Source: Acetobacteraceae bacterium (GTDB taxonomy: Bacteria; Pseudomonadota; Alphaproteobacteria; Acetobacterales; Acetobacteraceae). Taken from it: a DNA stretch of 32,823 nucleotides. Position numbers and translations under genes: made by a program. Of the stretch, positions 18,348 to 27,825 are shown in pieces. The stretch's first letter is position 1; each line of letters begins with the position of its first letter. Location of the stretch: positions 1-32,823 of the forward strand of contig JAFAXA010000150.1 of assembly GCA_019241425.1 (NCBI GenBank), read 5' to 3'. Below the pieces are notes generated by a model. It was not told where the DNA came from, did no database searches, and was given only the letters and a program-made list of their open reading frames with translations.

Positions 18348-20249
18348 CTAGATCGCGATCCGCACGCCGAGTTCCACGACACGGTCACTCGGGATGCGGA
18401 AGAACTCGGTCGCGGGCACAGCGTTGCGCACGAGTACAAGAAAAAGCCAAAGCCGCCAGAGCGGCATCTTCGGCACCATCCCCGGCACGATCACTTCACG
18501 GCCCAGGAAATAGCTCGCCTGCATCGGGTCGAAGGCGACGCCCTGTGCCGGCAACGCCTCCAATTCGCGAGGGATGTTCGGGCTTTCCATGAAGCCGTAG
18601 CGAAGGACGACGCGATGGATGCCCGGACCGAGTTCCGAAAGCTCGGCCCGGCGATCCGGACTGACTTCCGGCTCTTCCACGTTCAAGACGGTAACGAACA
18701 GCACACGCTCATGCACCACCTTGTTGTGCTTGAGGTTATGCAGCAAGGCGGCCGGCACGTAATCCGGGTTGCCGGTCAGGAACACGGCGAGCCCCGGGCA
18801 CCGGATGGTGCGTGACTGCGGAAGGCGGGCCAGAAACGAGGCGAGCGGAAGGCTGTCTTGCCGCCAGCGCGCCAGCAGCAGATCGCGGCCCTTCTTCCAG
18901 GACGTCATCAGCATCATGATCCCGATGCCGAGCACGAGCGGCACCCAGCCGCCTTCCGGTATCTTCATGGCATTCGCCGCGAAGAACACGGCATCCACCA
19001 GAAAGAAGAACCCGAACACGGTGAGCGCGGCGACGCGCGACCACTTGAACTGCCGGCGAAACACCACCGTCGCCAGAATGCAGGTGCAGAGAAAGGTGCC
19101 GGTCACCGCGATGCCATAGGCCGACGCCAAGCTGTCGCTGCTGCGGAAGGCGGCGACCAGCAGCAAGACGCCGAGCAGGAGCGCGGCGTTGACCTGCGGC
19201 ATGTAGATCTGCCCCTCTTCCATGCTGCTCGTGTGGCGCACGGTCATCCGCGGCAGGTAGCCGAGCTGGACGCATTGCCGGGTGACGGAGAAGGCGCCGG
19301 AGATGAGCGCCTGGCTGGCAATCACCGTCGCGACCGTTGCGAGCAGCACGAGGGGGAGCCGGATCCAATCGGGTCCGAGCAGGAAGAACGGATTGTCGGC
19401 GGCCTCGGGGTGGCTGAGAACCAGCGCGCCCTGGCCGAAATAGTTGAGCACGAGGGACGGCAGGACGAAGCCGCTCCAGGCAATCCGGATCGGGGCGGCG
19501 CCGAAATGGCCCATATCCGCGTAGAGGGCCTCGGCGCCGGTGACACAGAGCACCACGGCTCCGAGCACGACAAACGCGAGCGCTTTGTATTTGAGGCAGA
19601 TCGCCACCGCGTAGGTCGGCGACACGGACGCCAACACGCCTGGATAGCGGGCGATTTCGAGCGCCCCGAGCACGCCGAGGGCGAGGAACCAGACCGCCAT
19701 CACCGGGCCAAAAATCCGCCCGACGCTGCCGGTCCCGCGCCACTGCATGGCGAACAAGCCGATGATGATGACCGTCGAGATGGGCAGCACGTAGGTTTGC
19801 AAGTGGGGCGCCGCGACCTCGAGACCCTCGACCGCGGAAAGGACCGAGATGGCGGGCGTGATGACGCCGTCGCCGAAGAACAGGCAGGCACCCGCCAGCC
19901 CGACCACGCCGAGCAGCGCGCGGGTTTTTTGGCTGACACAGACCCGTTGCGCGAGGACCATCAGGGCGAGGATGCCGCCCTCGCCCTTGTTGTCCGCCTG
20001 CATCACCAGGATCACGTATTTCACCGTGACGATGACGATGAGCGACCAGAAGATCAGGGACAGGATGCCCATCACTTCGGTTGCCGTGACCTCGACATTG
20101 CCGAACAGAGCCAGGGCGGCCTTGAAGGCGTAGAGCGGGCTCGTGCCGATATCGCCGTACACGACGCCGAGCACGCCGAGCAGCGTGCCGATCTCCAAAG
20201 GCGAGCGCCGATGGCCGGTGCGGGCCGCGGCTGTGGTGGATACGCTCAT
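18348..20249 (-). CDS. kup: Low-affinity potassium transporter Kup
   Basis: [52 protein letters not shown], 633 aa. Confidence 0.95.
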   Translation of the reverse strand: MSVSTTAAARTGHRRSPLEIGTLLGVLGVVYGDIGTSPLYAFKAALALFGNVEVTATEVMGILSLIFWSLIVIVTVKYVILVMQADNKGEGGILALMVLAQRVCVSQKTRALLGVVGLAGACLFFGDGVITPAISVLSAVEGLEVAAPHLQTYVLPISTVIIIGLFAMQWRGTGSVGRIFGPVMAVWFLALGVLGALEIARYPGVLASVSPTYAVAICLKYKALAFVVLGAVVLCVTGAEALYADMGHFGAAPIRIAWSGFVLPSLVLNYFGQGALVLSHPEAADNPFFLLGPDWIRLPLVLLATVATVIASQALISGAFSVTRQCVQLGYLPRMTVRHTSSMEEGQIYMPQVNAALLLGVLLLVAAFRSSDSLASAYGIAVTGTFLCTCILATVVFRRQFKWSRVAALTVFGFFFLVDAVFFAANAMKIPEGGWVPLVLGIGIMMLMTSWKKGRDLLLARWRQDSLPLASFLARLPQSRTIRCPGLAVFLTGNPDYVPAALLHNLKHNKVVHERVLFVTVLNVEEPEVSPDRRAELSELGPGIHRVVLRYGFMESPNIPRELEALPAQGVAFDPMQASYFLGREVIVPGMVPKMPLWRLWLFLVLVRNAVPATEFFRIPSDRVVELGVRIAI

Positions 20250-20383
20250 GCGGGCGCCGGATCAGGCAACCGCCGCCGGAGGGCAAGCTGCCATTGGAAA
20301 CGCCGGGTGCTGCGGCTGCACATGAGATGCCTCTGCTGAAAGAGCCGAGACGCTACAAGCCCTGCTGGGCCGCCCGGCGGCTG

Positions 20384-20398
20384 ATATGGACGCCATAT
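20384..20398. promoter_or_regulatory. Dyad ATATGG-ACG-CCATAT upstream of kup
   Basis: Perfect 6-bp inverted repeat, 3-nt spacer, in the yggS-kup gap. Confidence 0.3.
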
Positions 20399-20438
20399 AG
20401 GCCGACCGGGCACCCCGACCAAGACGGGCACCCGCCGC

Positions 20439-21131
20439 TCACGGCCGGCGGCCGAAGATGGCGCTGCCGACCCTGACATGGGTTGCGCCGCAGGCGATGG
20501 CGGTCTCGAAATCGGCCGACATGCCCATCGAAAGCACCGGTAAGCCATGACGCCGGCCGCGTTCGGCCAGCCAGCGGAAATGCGGCGCCGGATCGGCGCC
20601 TTCCGGCGGCACGCACATCAAGCCGCGCAGAGAGGCCCCGAACCGCTCCATGCAGGCTTCGATGAACGCATCGGCCTCAGGGCGCGGCACCCCGGATTTC
20701 TGCGGCTCGTCGCCGACATTCACCTGGACGAGGAGCGCGGGCGCCCTTCCCGCGCGCTCGATTGCGTTCGCGATCGCGTCAGCGAGCCGTGGGCGATCCA
20801 GGCTCTCGATCACCTCGGCGATCCGCACGGCGTCGCGCGCTTTGTTGGTCTGCAATCCGCCGACCAGATGCAGTTGCAAGGTTGCGCCCGCATCCCGGAG
20901 GGCGGGAAATTTCTCGGACGCCTCCTGCACGCGGTTTTCGCCGAAATGCATCTGCCCGGCGGCGATGGCGGCGAGAACGGCGGCGGCGGGCACGGTTTTC
21001 GAAACCGCGACCAGTGTGACGGCGCCCGCGGGGCGGCCGGCGCGCTCCGCGGCATCCGCGATCCGGCGGCGAATATGGGCCAGATTGGCGGCAATCTCGA
21101 CCGAGCGGTCCGGCGGTGAGGAGAGCGGCAT
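20439..21131 (-). CDS. yggS: YggS family pyridoxal phosphate homeostasis protein
   Basis: IRRRIADAAERAGRPAGAVTLVAVSKTVP, HFGENRVQEASEKFP, LHLVGGLQTNKARDAV, LSMGMSADFETAIACGATHVRVGSAIFGRR; ATG 21129-21131 preceded by AAGGAG on the minus strand. Confidence 0.92.
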   Translation of the reverse strand: MPLSSPPDRSVEIAANLAHIRRRIADAAERAGRPAGAVTLVAVSKTVPAAAVLAAIAAGQMHFGENRVQEASEKFPALRDAGATLQLHLVGGLQTNKARDAVRIAEVIESLDRPRLADAIANAIERAGRAPALLVQVNVGDEPQKSGVPRPEADAFIEACMERFGASLRGLMCVPPEGADPAPHFRWLAERGRRHGLPVLSMGMSADFETAIACGATHVRVGSAIFGRRP

Positions 21132-21780
21132 GGATCGGAGGCTCCTTGCCTGGGGGAGGGCCGTCAAGGCGCGCCGGGCGAAACGCGACGGCCCCGTTCC
21201 ACCGCCGCTCTGGCTGTTCACGGACGCAACACGACTGCCCGACCCGGTATCGGTGATCGCCGGGCTGCCGGTGGCTTCAGCGGGCGTCGTGTTTCGCCCG
21301 GACGGCGTCGGCGACCCGCGCCAATTGGGGCGTGCAATAGCGCTTCTATGCCGGGCAAGGCGGCTGGAACTGGTGGTCGCGGGCGATGTTCGGCTCGCGC
21401 ATCGGCTGCGAGCTGGTGTACATTTGCGCTCAGCGCGCCGGCCCGGCGTGGTCAAACCCGCGCCCGCCAGACGAATTACGTGCTCCGCGCACACACCGGG
21501 GGAACTGCGCCGGGGCGCGGCGTTGGGTGCGACGATCGCGTTCCTGTCCCCGGCTTTTCCAACCGAGTCGCATCCGGGCGTGCGCACGCTCGGCGCTGTC
21601 CGCTGGTCGGCCATCGCCCACAGATTCGGATCGCGACTGCGCATTTTCGCGCTCGGCGGCGTCACCGGCGAGAGCGTGCGGCGGCTTTCGCCGCGTGTTT
21701 CTGCCGGAGCGGCCGCGATTACCGCGTTGCGCCCGGACGCCATGTGCCCGCGCAGCAACAGTGTTTCGCGTAAGCCATGA
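21130..21780 (+). CDS. ThiE/TenI-like (thiamine phosphate synthase family) protein
   Basis: PPLWLFTDATRLPDPVSVIAGLPVASAGVVFRPDG, ELVVAGDVRLAHRLRAGVHL, SAHTPGELRRGAALGATIAFLSPAFPTESHPG, IFALGGVTGESVRRL. ATG at 21130 preceded by GAGGAG. Confidence 0.75.
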   Translation: MDRRLLAWGRAVKARRAKRDGPVPPPLWLFTDATRLPDPVSVIAGLPVASAGVVFRPDGVGDPRQLGRAIALLCRARRLELVVAGDVRLAHRLRAGVHLRSARRPGVVKPAPARRITCSAHTPGELRRGAALGATIAFLSPAFPTESHPGVRTLGAVRWSAIAHRFGSRLRIFALGGVTGESVRRLSPRVSAGAAAITALRPDAMCPRSNSVSRKP

Positions 21781-21797
21781 ACTTTCGTCTCGCCCGA

Positions 21798-21826
21798 TTG
21801 GCATATTGATTTTCCGTAAGCATAGT
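21798..21826 (+). promoter_or_regulatory. Candidate sigma70-like promoter for the porin gene
   Basis: TTGGCA (21798-21803), 17-nt spacer, CATAGT (21821-21826), in an AT-richer patch upstream of the porin. Confidence 0.45.
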
Positions 21827-21940
21827 CCGGCCGTGCTCCGGACGAGGCTGGCGGTGCGAACGCCCATGCTGCCCGACAAGCTGCCGACCGGAGCCGCACA
21901 CGTCCGCCGGTTTGGGGCCGGCGCATTGAGGAGATTGCCT

Positions 21941-23533
21941 ATGCGTAAGCTTCTGCTGGCCTCGGTGGCCGCGCTCGGCGTCACGGCCGCCCTGTCCGAC
22001 GCCGGCTTTGCGCAGTCCGCGGACGATGATTCGGGCCAAGCCGCGGCGCCCGCACCCGGAACGATCACCGTCCGCCTGAACGGCCGGTTCCGCGCTTTCG
22101 GCGGCATCGTCAACCAAGGCGACGCCAACCGTCCGGTTTTCTACAACCCGGCGACCGGTGGTGTTGCGACCGCCGTTCCGAACGCGACCAACACCGCGTT
22201 CGGCGTCCGCAGCACCGCGTCCAACGCCGTCATCGCCCCGGTGGGGGGTGCGATCGTCGCGGGGACGGGCGTTCCGGCGACGCTCGTTGGGGCGACGCTG
22301 CAGTACAACAAGCTCGCCAACTACATGCTCGAGGAATACACGCGGCTTTACCCGGGGTTCGACGGCGTCGCCGCCAATGGCCTGAAATACGGCGCCTCCA
22401 TCGAAATCCGGCAGGACAACGCCTCCGGTGCAGGCGGCGGTGTATACGGAAGCCCCTCTCAGCAATCGCGCCAGCGCGGTGAGCTGTACATCCGTCGCGA
22501 GTGGGGATATATCGGCACCGATCAGCTCGGCACCGTTCGATTCGGCGCGACGGACGGGCCGAGCAGCCTGTACATGACCGGCAACTTCGAAAACTTCAAC
22601 GACGGCGGCTGGAACGGCGACGTCAACAACTTCCCGGCTCCGGCGACCGCGCCGCTTTGGCCATTCGCCGACGTCGGCCAGCTATACACCACCAACAAGG
22701 TCATCTATCTGTCGCCGCAATTCTATGGCGTCGATTTCGGCGTTGCCTTTGAACCGAGCACGGCCAATGTCGGCCTCGGGTCGAGCAATGCCTGCACCGG
22801 CAACAACGCGATCGGGCCGACCTTCATCGTCCAGAGCAGCCAGGGTGCTGGCGCGGGTTGCGACGCATTGGCGTCAACCAGCACCGGCGACTACACTCGC
22901 CGCAGGAACACGGTGGATGCGGGCCTTCGCTACCGCGGAACCTTCGGCCCAGTCGGTCTCGCCGCGACGGTCGACTACATCGGCAGCGGCAAGATCCAGG
23001 ATTCCTCAATTGCCCTGGCCACCGGCAACCGCAACCAGTTCGATGGCCTCAGTGTCGGCATCGGCGGCATCGCGGTTACCTACGCGGGCTTGACGGTGGG
23101 CGGCATGGCGCAGGGCGGCCGCTTCAACGGGCAATGGAGCCTCACGCCGGTCGGCGCGGCCGATTCCTCGGCCTGGCTCGCCGGCGCGTCCTATACGTTC
23201 GGCCCGATCGTCGTCGGCGCGTCCTACTACATCTACTACAGCCCGGGCTCTTCCGGCCCGACCGGCAGCGGCTTCGGTGCGACGGGCGCGACCAACACCG
23301 GCTTCTCTCCGCTGGTCGGTCAGCGGCGCGAGCGGGGCGTCGCGGCCGGCGGCACCTACTCTCTCGCACCGGGTCTTGCGCTGATGCTGTCCTATCTGTG
23401 GGCCGACCGCAAGGAGAACGGGTTAGACTTCATATCCAACCAGACCAGCACGCCGGCGAGCCCGAATCTCGGCGCGAACAACAATTACGTGCACAGCCAG
23501 GTTCTCACGCTAGGCGCCAGCTTGACCTGGTAA
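21941..23533 (+). CDS. Porin (alphaproteobacterial outer-membrane porin)
   Basis: MRKLLLASVAALGVTAALSDAGFAQ signal peptide, GTITVRLNGRFRAFGGIV, beta-strand-like repeats, terminal ...LTLGASLTW with C-terminal aromatic; SD GAGGAGA. The 715-aa ORF is over-extended. Confidence 0.9.
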   Translation: MRKLLLASVAALGVTAALSDAGFAQSADDDSGQAAAPAPGTITVRLNGRFRAFGGIVNQGDANRPVFYNPATGGVATAVPNATNTAFGVRSTASNAVIAPVGGAIVAGTGVPATLVGATLQYNKLANYMLEEYTRLYPGFDGVAANGLKYGASIEIRQDNASGAGGGVYGSPSQQSRQRGELYIRREWGYIGTDQLGTVRFGATDGPSSLYMTGNFENFNDGGWNGDVNNFPAPATAPLWPFADVGQLYTTNKVIYLSPQFYGVDFGVAFEPSTANVGLGSSNACTGNNAIGPTFIVQSSQGAGAGCDALASTSTGDYTRRRNTVDAGLRYRGTFGPVGLAATVDYIGSGKIQDSSIALATGNRNQFDGLSVGIGGIAVTYAGLTVGGMAQGGRFNGQWSLTPVGAADSSAWLAGASYTFGPIVVGASYYIYYSPGSSGPTGSGFGATGATNTGFSPLVGQRRERGVAAGGTYSLAPGLALMLSYLWADRKENGLDFISNQTSTPASPNLGANNNYVHSQVLTLGASLTW

Positions 23534-23556
23534 GCGGCAACCGGCGGGGCGTGAGG

Positions 23557-23585
23557 GGGCGGCGGGGCAACCTGCCGCCCTTTTT
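23557..23585 (+). terminator. Rho-independent terminator downstream of the porin
   Basis: GGGCGGCGGG-GCAA-CCTGCCGCCC followed by TTTTT: 10-bp stem (one G-U), GNRA tetraloop, U-tract. Confidence 0.85.
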
Positions 23586-23681
23586 CGATGCCGCTCACGC
23601 CTGATCTTGGCGGAATCCGGTGCGCGCGCTAGAGAGCGACCGCACCGGACCACCCCGGAGAACGGAACGCAGGACGCGCCG

Positions 23682-24209
23682 ATGACCACTCAGTCGAAGT
23701 TCGCTATCGCGCTGGTGTCGATCGCCGCGCTGGCGGCTTGCAGCAACAGCCGGCCGGTCGCCGAGACCGAATACAACGACTATCGCTACAAGGGCGGCGA
23801 GCAGGGCAAACTGCTCAGCGACCAGGGTCTGGTTCTCGGCGTCGGCAAGAACACCGGCGACAACGGCGCCCGCGACACTGGCGGCGCGCTTGGGGTGAAC
23901 GCCTATCTGTGGCGCGGCGCCCTCGACACGCTGTCCTTCATGCCGCTCGCCTCGGCGGACCCGTTCGGCGGCGTCATCATCACGGACTGGTATCAGCCGC
24001 CCGCGGCGTCCGGCGAGCGGTTCAAGGCGACCGCCTATATTCTGGGCCGCCAGCTTCGCGCGGATGCCGTGCGGGTCTCGATCTTTCGGCAGGTCGAGGA
24101 AAACGGCCGCTGGAGCGACGCGCCCGTCAGCCAGGTGACGGTGGGTGAGATCGAGAACAAGGTGTTGGCGCGCGCCCGCGAGCTGCGGGAACAGTCGGCC
24201 AGCCGCTAG
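23682..24209 (+). CDS. DUF3576-like lipoprotein
   Basis: MTTQSKFAIALVSIAALAACSNS lipobox (LAAC), YNDYRYKGGEQGKLLSDQGLVLG, GVNAYLWRGALDTLSFMPLASADPFGGVIITDWY. Confidence 0.78.
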   Translation: MTTQSKFAIALVSIAALAACSNSRPVAETEYNDYRYKGGEQGKLLSDQGLVLGVGKNTGDNGARDTGGALGVNAYLWRGALDTLSFMPLASADPFGGVIITDWYQPPAASGERFKATAYILGRQLRADAVRVSIFRQVEENGRWSDAPVSQVTVGEIENKVLARARELREQSASR

Positions 24210-24218
24210 CGGCGTCGC

Positions 24219-25484
24219 TCAGCCGCCGATGTGCCGACGTCCGCCCACCAGCCTGTCGCGGCTGGCACCGTAGCCGGCCGTCGCCGCGGCGGCGCAGAGC
24301 GCGACGCAGAACAGAAAGACCGGGTACCAGCCGCCAAGCCCCTCATGCAGCAAACCGGCGACGATCGGCCCCGCCGACGCCAGCAGATAGCCGCCGCATT
24401 GTGCCATGCCGGATAGGCTGGCGGTCGCCTGCGGACTGCCCGACCGGAGCACGATCAGGGTCAGCGCCAACGCGATCAGCGCCCCTTGCGACAGGCCGAG
24501 CAGCACGGCCCACAGCCAGATCCCGGACAGGGGAAACAGAAAGCAGCCCGCCAAGCCGAGCAGCGACAGGCCGACGCTGCCGACCGTGACCGCGCGCTGG
24601 TCCCGGCCACGGATCGCCACCGCCGGCGCGGCGAGGCAAGCGACGCCCTGCGCCCCCGCCGAGAGGGAAAGCACGAACCCGGCGTCCACGCTGGACAAAC
24701 CGCGATCCTGCAGCATGGCCGGCAGCCAACTGAACACGATATAGGCGAGCGCGGACTGCAGGCCCATGAACAGCAGCAACTGCCAGGCGATCGCGTCGCG
24801 CCAGACGCCCGCGAAATGCGGTGCGCCGCGGAGGCTCGTGCCCTGACCCGGACGGAGCTGCAACGCCCAGACCATGGTCGCGACCGCAGCCGGCAGCGCC
24901 CAGCCGCTTAGGGCGGGTCGCCAGGAACCGCCGAACCAACCGGCGAGCGGCACCGCGAGCGCGGCGGCGCCGGCGGCGCCCAGGCAGAACGCGGTCGTGT
25001 AAAGGCCCGTCATCAACCCGACCCGGTGCGGAAACTCCCGTTTCACGAAGCCGGGCAACAGCACGTTCAGCAGGCCGATCCCCGCCATCGCGGTGATCTG
25101 CCCGGCGAACAGCGCCGGCGCGGCGCCGAACCCCCGGACGGCGCATCCGACCGTGAGCAGAACGAGGGCGGTCAGCAGCGCCCATTCGGTTCCGATCCGG
25201 CGAGCGAGAAGCGGTGCAACCGGGGCGGCGGCGCCGAACAGCAAGGTCGGCAAGCTCGCGAACACGCTGACCGACGGCGCAGAGAGATGGAGGGCGTGCA
25301 CGATCTCCCGCAGCAGCGGTCCGACCCCGGCCGCCGCCGCCCGCAGGTTCAGCGCGATCAGGATCAAGCTGGCGCCGAGGACGATCCCCCCGCCGGAGTC
25401 GCCCCGCCCGTGCCCCGGCAGCGGTTCGACTGGGCTCCGGCCGACAGTGTGCGGCGCGGCGGGCGGCGAAGGCACATCGTTCAT
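24219..25484 (-). CDS. MFS transporter, CynX/NimT-type
   Basis: LILIALNLRAAAAGVGPLLREI, LPTLLFGAAAPVAPLLARRIG, NVLLPGFVKREFPHRVGLMTGLYTT; about 12 TM segments. Confidence 0.85.
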   Translation of the reverse strand: MNDVPSPPAAPHTVGRSPVEPLPGHGRGDSGGGIVLGASLILIALNLRAAAAGVGPLLREIVHALHLSAPSVSVFASLPTLLFGAAAPVAPLLARRIGTEWALLTALVLLTVGCAVRGFGAAPALFAGQITAMAGIGLLNVLLPGFVKREFPHRVGLMTGLYTTAFCLGAAGAAALAVPLAGWFGGSWRPALSGWALPAAVATMVWALQLRPGQGTSLRGAPHFAGVWRDAIAWQLLLFMGLQSALAYIVFSWLPAMLQDRGLSSVDAGFVLSLSAGAQGVACLAAPAVAIRGRDQRAVTVGSVGLSLLGLAGCFLFPLSGIWLWAVLLGLSQGALIALALTLIVLRSGSPQATASLSGMAQCGGYLLASAGPIVAGLLHEGLGGWYPVFLFCVALCAAAATAGYGASRDRLVGGRRHIGG

Positions 25485-25547
25485 CGGACCGCTCCGGCCG
25501 CTTCTATACGCTTGCGCGCCCGCCTGCCGCCGTGTAGCCCCCGCGCC

Positions 25548-27065
25548 GTGTCAGCCCCCGCCCTCCTCCGGCTTCGGATGCTGCAAGGCTGGCGGGCTGA
25601 CGGCGCCGCCCTCCTGCTCGGCCTGCTGTCGGCGGCGTCTTTGCCGCCGCTCCACGTGGTGCCGGTGCTGTGGGTCGGCATTCCGGGGCTGCTGGTGCTG
25701 CTGGACGGCACGCGATCCGTGCGCCAGGCCGCCCGGCGCGGCTGGTGGTTCGGCTTCGGGTTCCATCTGGCCGGGCTGTACTGGATCACGGAAGCGATCC
25801 TGATTGAAGCGGCGCGGTTCTGGTGGTTCGTGCCGCTGGCGGTGCCGGCGCTTTCGGCGGTGCTCGCTTTGTTCATCGCGCTCGCGGCTGGGCTCGCGCG
25901 CAGAGCCCCTCCGGGCTGGGGCCGGATCTTCGTCCTGGCGGGCGGCTGGGTGCTGGCGGACATGGCACGCCAATACGTCGCAACCGGCTTTCCCTGGAAC
26001 CCCCTCGGCAGCGTGTGGGCCATTCCCGGTCCGGTGGGCGACGTCATGCTGCAACCCGCGGCCTGGATCGGTGGCCCGGGGCTGACCTTGCTGACGCTGC
26101 TGCTTGCGGCGGCGCCGTGCTTCGGCCGGGCCGGCCGGATCGGCTGCGCCTTGCTGCTAGCCGGGTGGGTGATCCTGGGCTGGACGCGCCTGCAAGACAC
26201 GCCGGAAACAGTGGGACCGAGCAAGGTCGTGCTCGTGCAGGGCGACGTCGCGCAAGGGCAGAAATGGGACCGGGCGCTCGCGGTGTCCGTGTTCGAGCGC
26301 TATCTCGCCTTGACCCGCCAGGGCGCGGCTGAAGCGGGCGCGGACCTCGCCGCCGTGATCTGGCCGGAAACGGCGAGCCCCTTCCTGCTCGAACAGGACG
26401 TCGCCGCCCGAGCGGAGATCGCCCGCATGGCACGGGGTGTGCCGGCGCTTGTCGGCAGCGTCCGCTTCGACCCTAGCGACCGGCCGCGCAACAGCCTGGT
26501 CGTGATCGAGCCGGACGGATCGATCGGCGGCATCTACGACAAATGGCACCTGGTGCCGTTCGGCGAGTTTCAGCCGAGCTGGTTTCCCCTGCCGATTCAG
26601 GTCGTGCCGGGAGGCGGCTTCTCCGGCGGTCCCGGCCCGCAGACCTTGCATATTCCGGGATTGGCCGCCGCCGGGCCGCTGATCTGCTACGAGGCCGTGT
26701 ATCCCGGCGAGATGGTGGACGAGGCCGACCGGCCGGCATGGCTCGTCAACATCACCAACGACGCCTGGTTCGGCTACACGGCCGGCCCTCGCCAGCATCT
26801 GGCCGCCGCCCGGATGCGGGCGGTCGAGGAAGGCCTGCCGCTGTTGCGGGCCGCCAATACCGGCATCACGGCCGGATTCGATGCTCTCGGCCGGGAACTT
26901 GGCCGTCTGCCGATGGGCACGCCGGGCTATCTGGTCGTGAAGCTGCCATCACCGCTGCCACCGACGCCGTTCGGGCGATGGCGGTTGCTGATACCCTTCG
27001 TTATTTCCGCGGGAATTCTGGCGGCCGGGCTCGCGTCGTGCTACCGTCCGGTAACGCGTTTCTAA
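25548..27065 (+). CDS. lnt: Apolipoprotein N-acyltransferase
   Basis: AALLLGLLSAASLPPLHVVPVLW, VIWPETASPFLL, YDKWHLVPFGEF, LICYEAVYPGEMV, WLVNITNDAWFGYTAGPRQHLAAARMRAVEEGLPLLRAANTGI. GTG 25548 proposed; ATG at about 25578 is an alternative. Confidence 0.93.
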   Translation: MSAPALLRLRMLQGWRADGAALLLGLLSAASLPPLHVVPVLWVGIPGLLVLLDGTRSVRQAARRGWWFGFGFHLAGLYWITEAILIEAARFWWFVPLAVPALSAVLALFIALAAGLARRAPPGWGRIFVLAGGWVLADMARQYVATGFPWNPLGSVWAIPGPVGDVMLQPAAWIGGPGLTLLTLLLAAAPCFGRAGRIGCALLLAGWVILGWTRLQDTPETVGPSKVVLVQGDVAQGQKWDRALAVSVFERYLALTRQGAAEAGADLAAVIWPETASPFLLEQDVAARAEIARMARGVPALVGSVRFDPSDRPRNSLVVIEPDGSIGGIYDKWHLVPFGEFQPSWFPLPIQVVPGGGFSGGPGPQTLHIPGLAAAGPLICYEAVYPGEMVDEADRPAWLVNITNDAWFGYTAGPRQHLAAARMRAVEEGLPLLRAANTGITAGFDALGRELGRLPMGTPGYLVVKLPSPLPPTPFGRWRLLIPFVISAGILAAGLASCYRPVTRF

Positions 27066-27251
27066 CGGTTTGGATCGTTTTTGAGGATCTGTGCCATTTC
27101 CAGAAACATTGCACCGTATTTGCCATGGAGATTGATTATTGAGGGTTGTGCGGTTACGATCCGCCAACTGCACGCAGGGCGTGTAGGAGAGGGCCTTCGC
27201 GGCAGGATGCCGTCGTCAAACTGAACAGTTTTGCAGGATAGCGATTAGGAA

Positions 27252-27716
27252 ATGGCGACTATGGCAGCCTCCGATTACGGTTCAGCGACGGAGCGTGAGA
27301 GCCGTCCGAGCCCGATCGACGTACACGTCGGCACCCGGATCCGCCTTCGGCGCACATTGCTGGGCATGTCTCAGGAGCGCTTGGGCGAGGCCCTCGGCCT
27401 GACCTTCCAGCAGGTCCAGAAGTATGAGCGCGGGGTGAACCGGGTCGGCGCCTCCCGCCTGTTCGATCTGTCCCGCGTCCTCGACGTGCCGATCAGCTTC
27501 TTCTTCGACGACATGCCGGACAGTCTGGCCAGCGTGTATGGCGGCCAGACCGGTCGCCGCGCCGCCGGTTTCGCCGAAATGCAGGACGGCTTCGGCGACG
27601 ACACGCTGAACCGGCGCGAAACGCTGGAACTCGTGCGCGCCTATTACCGCATCACCGACCCCTCCGTGCGCAAGCGCGTGTTCGAACTCATCAAATCGAT
27701 GGGCCCCGTCGAGTAG
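27252..27716 (+). CDS. XRE-family HTH transcriptional regulator
   Basis: IDVHVGTRIRLRRTLLGMSQERLGEALGLTFQQVQKYERGVNRVGASRLFDLSRVLDVPISFFFDD; a type common in alphaproteobacteria. Confidence 0.9.
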   Translation: MATMAASDYGSATERESRPSPIDVHVGTRIRLRRTLLGMSQERLGEALGLTFQQVQKYERGVNRVGASRLFDLSRVLDVPISFFFDDMPDSLASVYGGQTGRRAAGFAEMQDGFGDDTLNRRETLELVRAYYRITDPSVRKRVFELIKSMGPVE

Positions 27717-27825
27717 CAGGTTGGGCCGCCCGGCCAGCCGGGCACTTGCGCCGCCGAACGACTGAGGCGAAGTTTCCACCAGAAACGCTGCGGGCCAGCC
27801 GCACGCACGGGTGGGGAATGTGATC

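Noticed and set aside
18858-20339. 493-aa ORF antisense to kup, and 516-aa minus ORF at 18736..20286 in another frame of kup
   Set aside because: Overlap the well-supported Kup gene; compositions ([12 protein letters not shown]..., [17 protein letters not shown]) are artefactual.
21386-21940. N-terminal extension of the porin ORF
   Set aside because: A clear SD, ATG 21941 and signal peptide define the porin start; the upstream part overlaps the ThiE-like gene out of frame.
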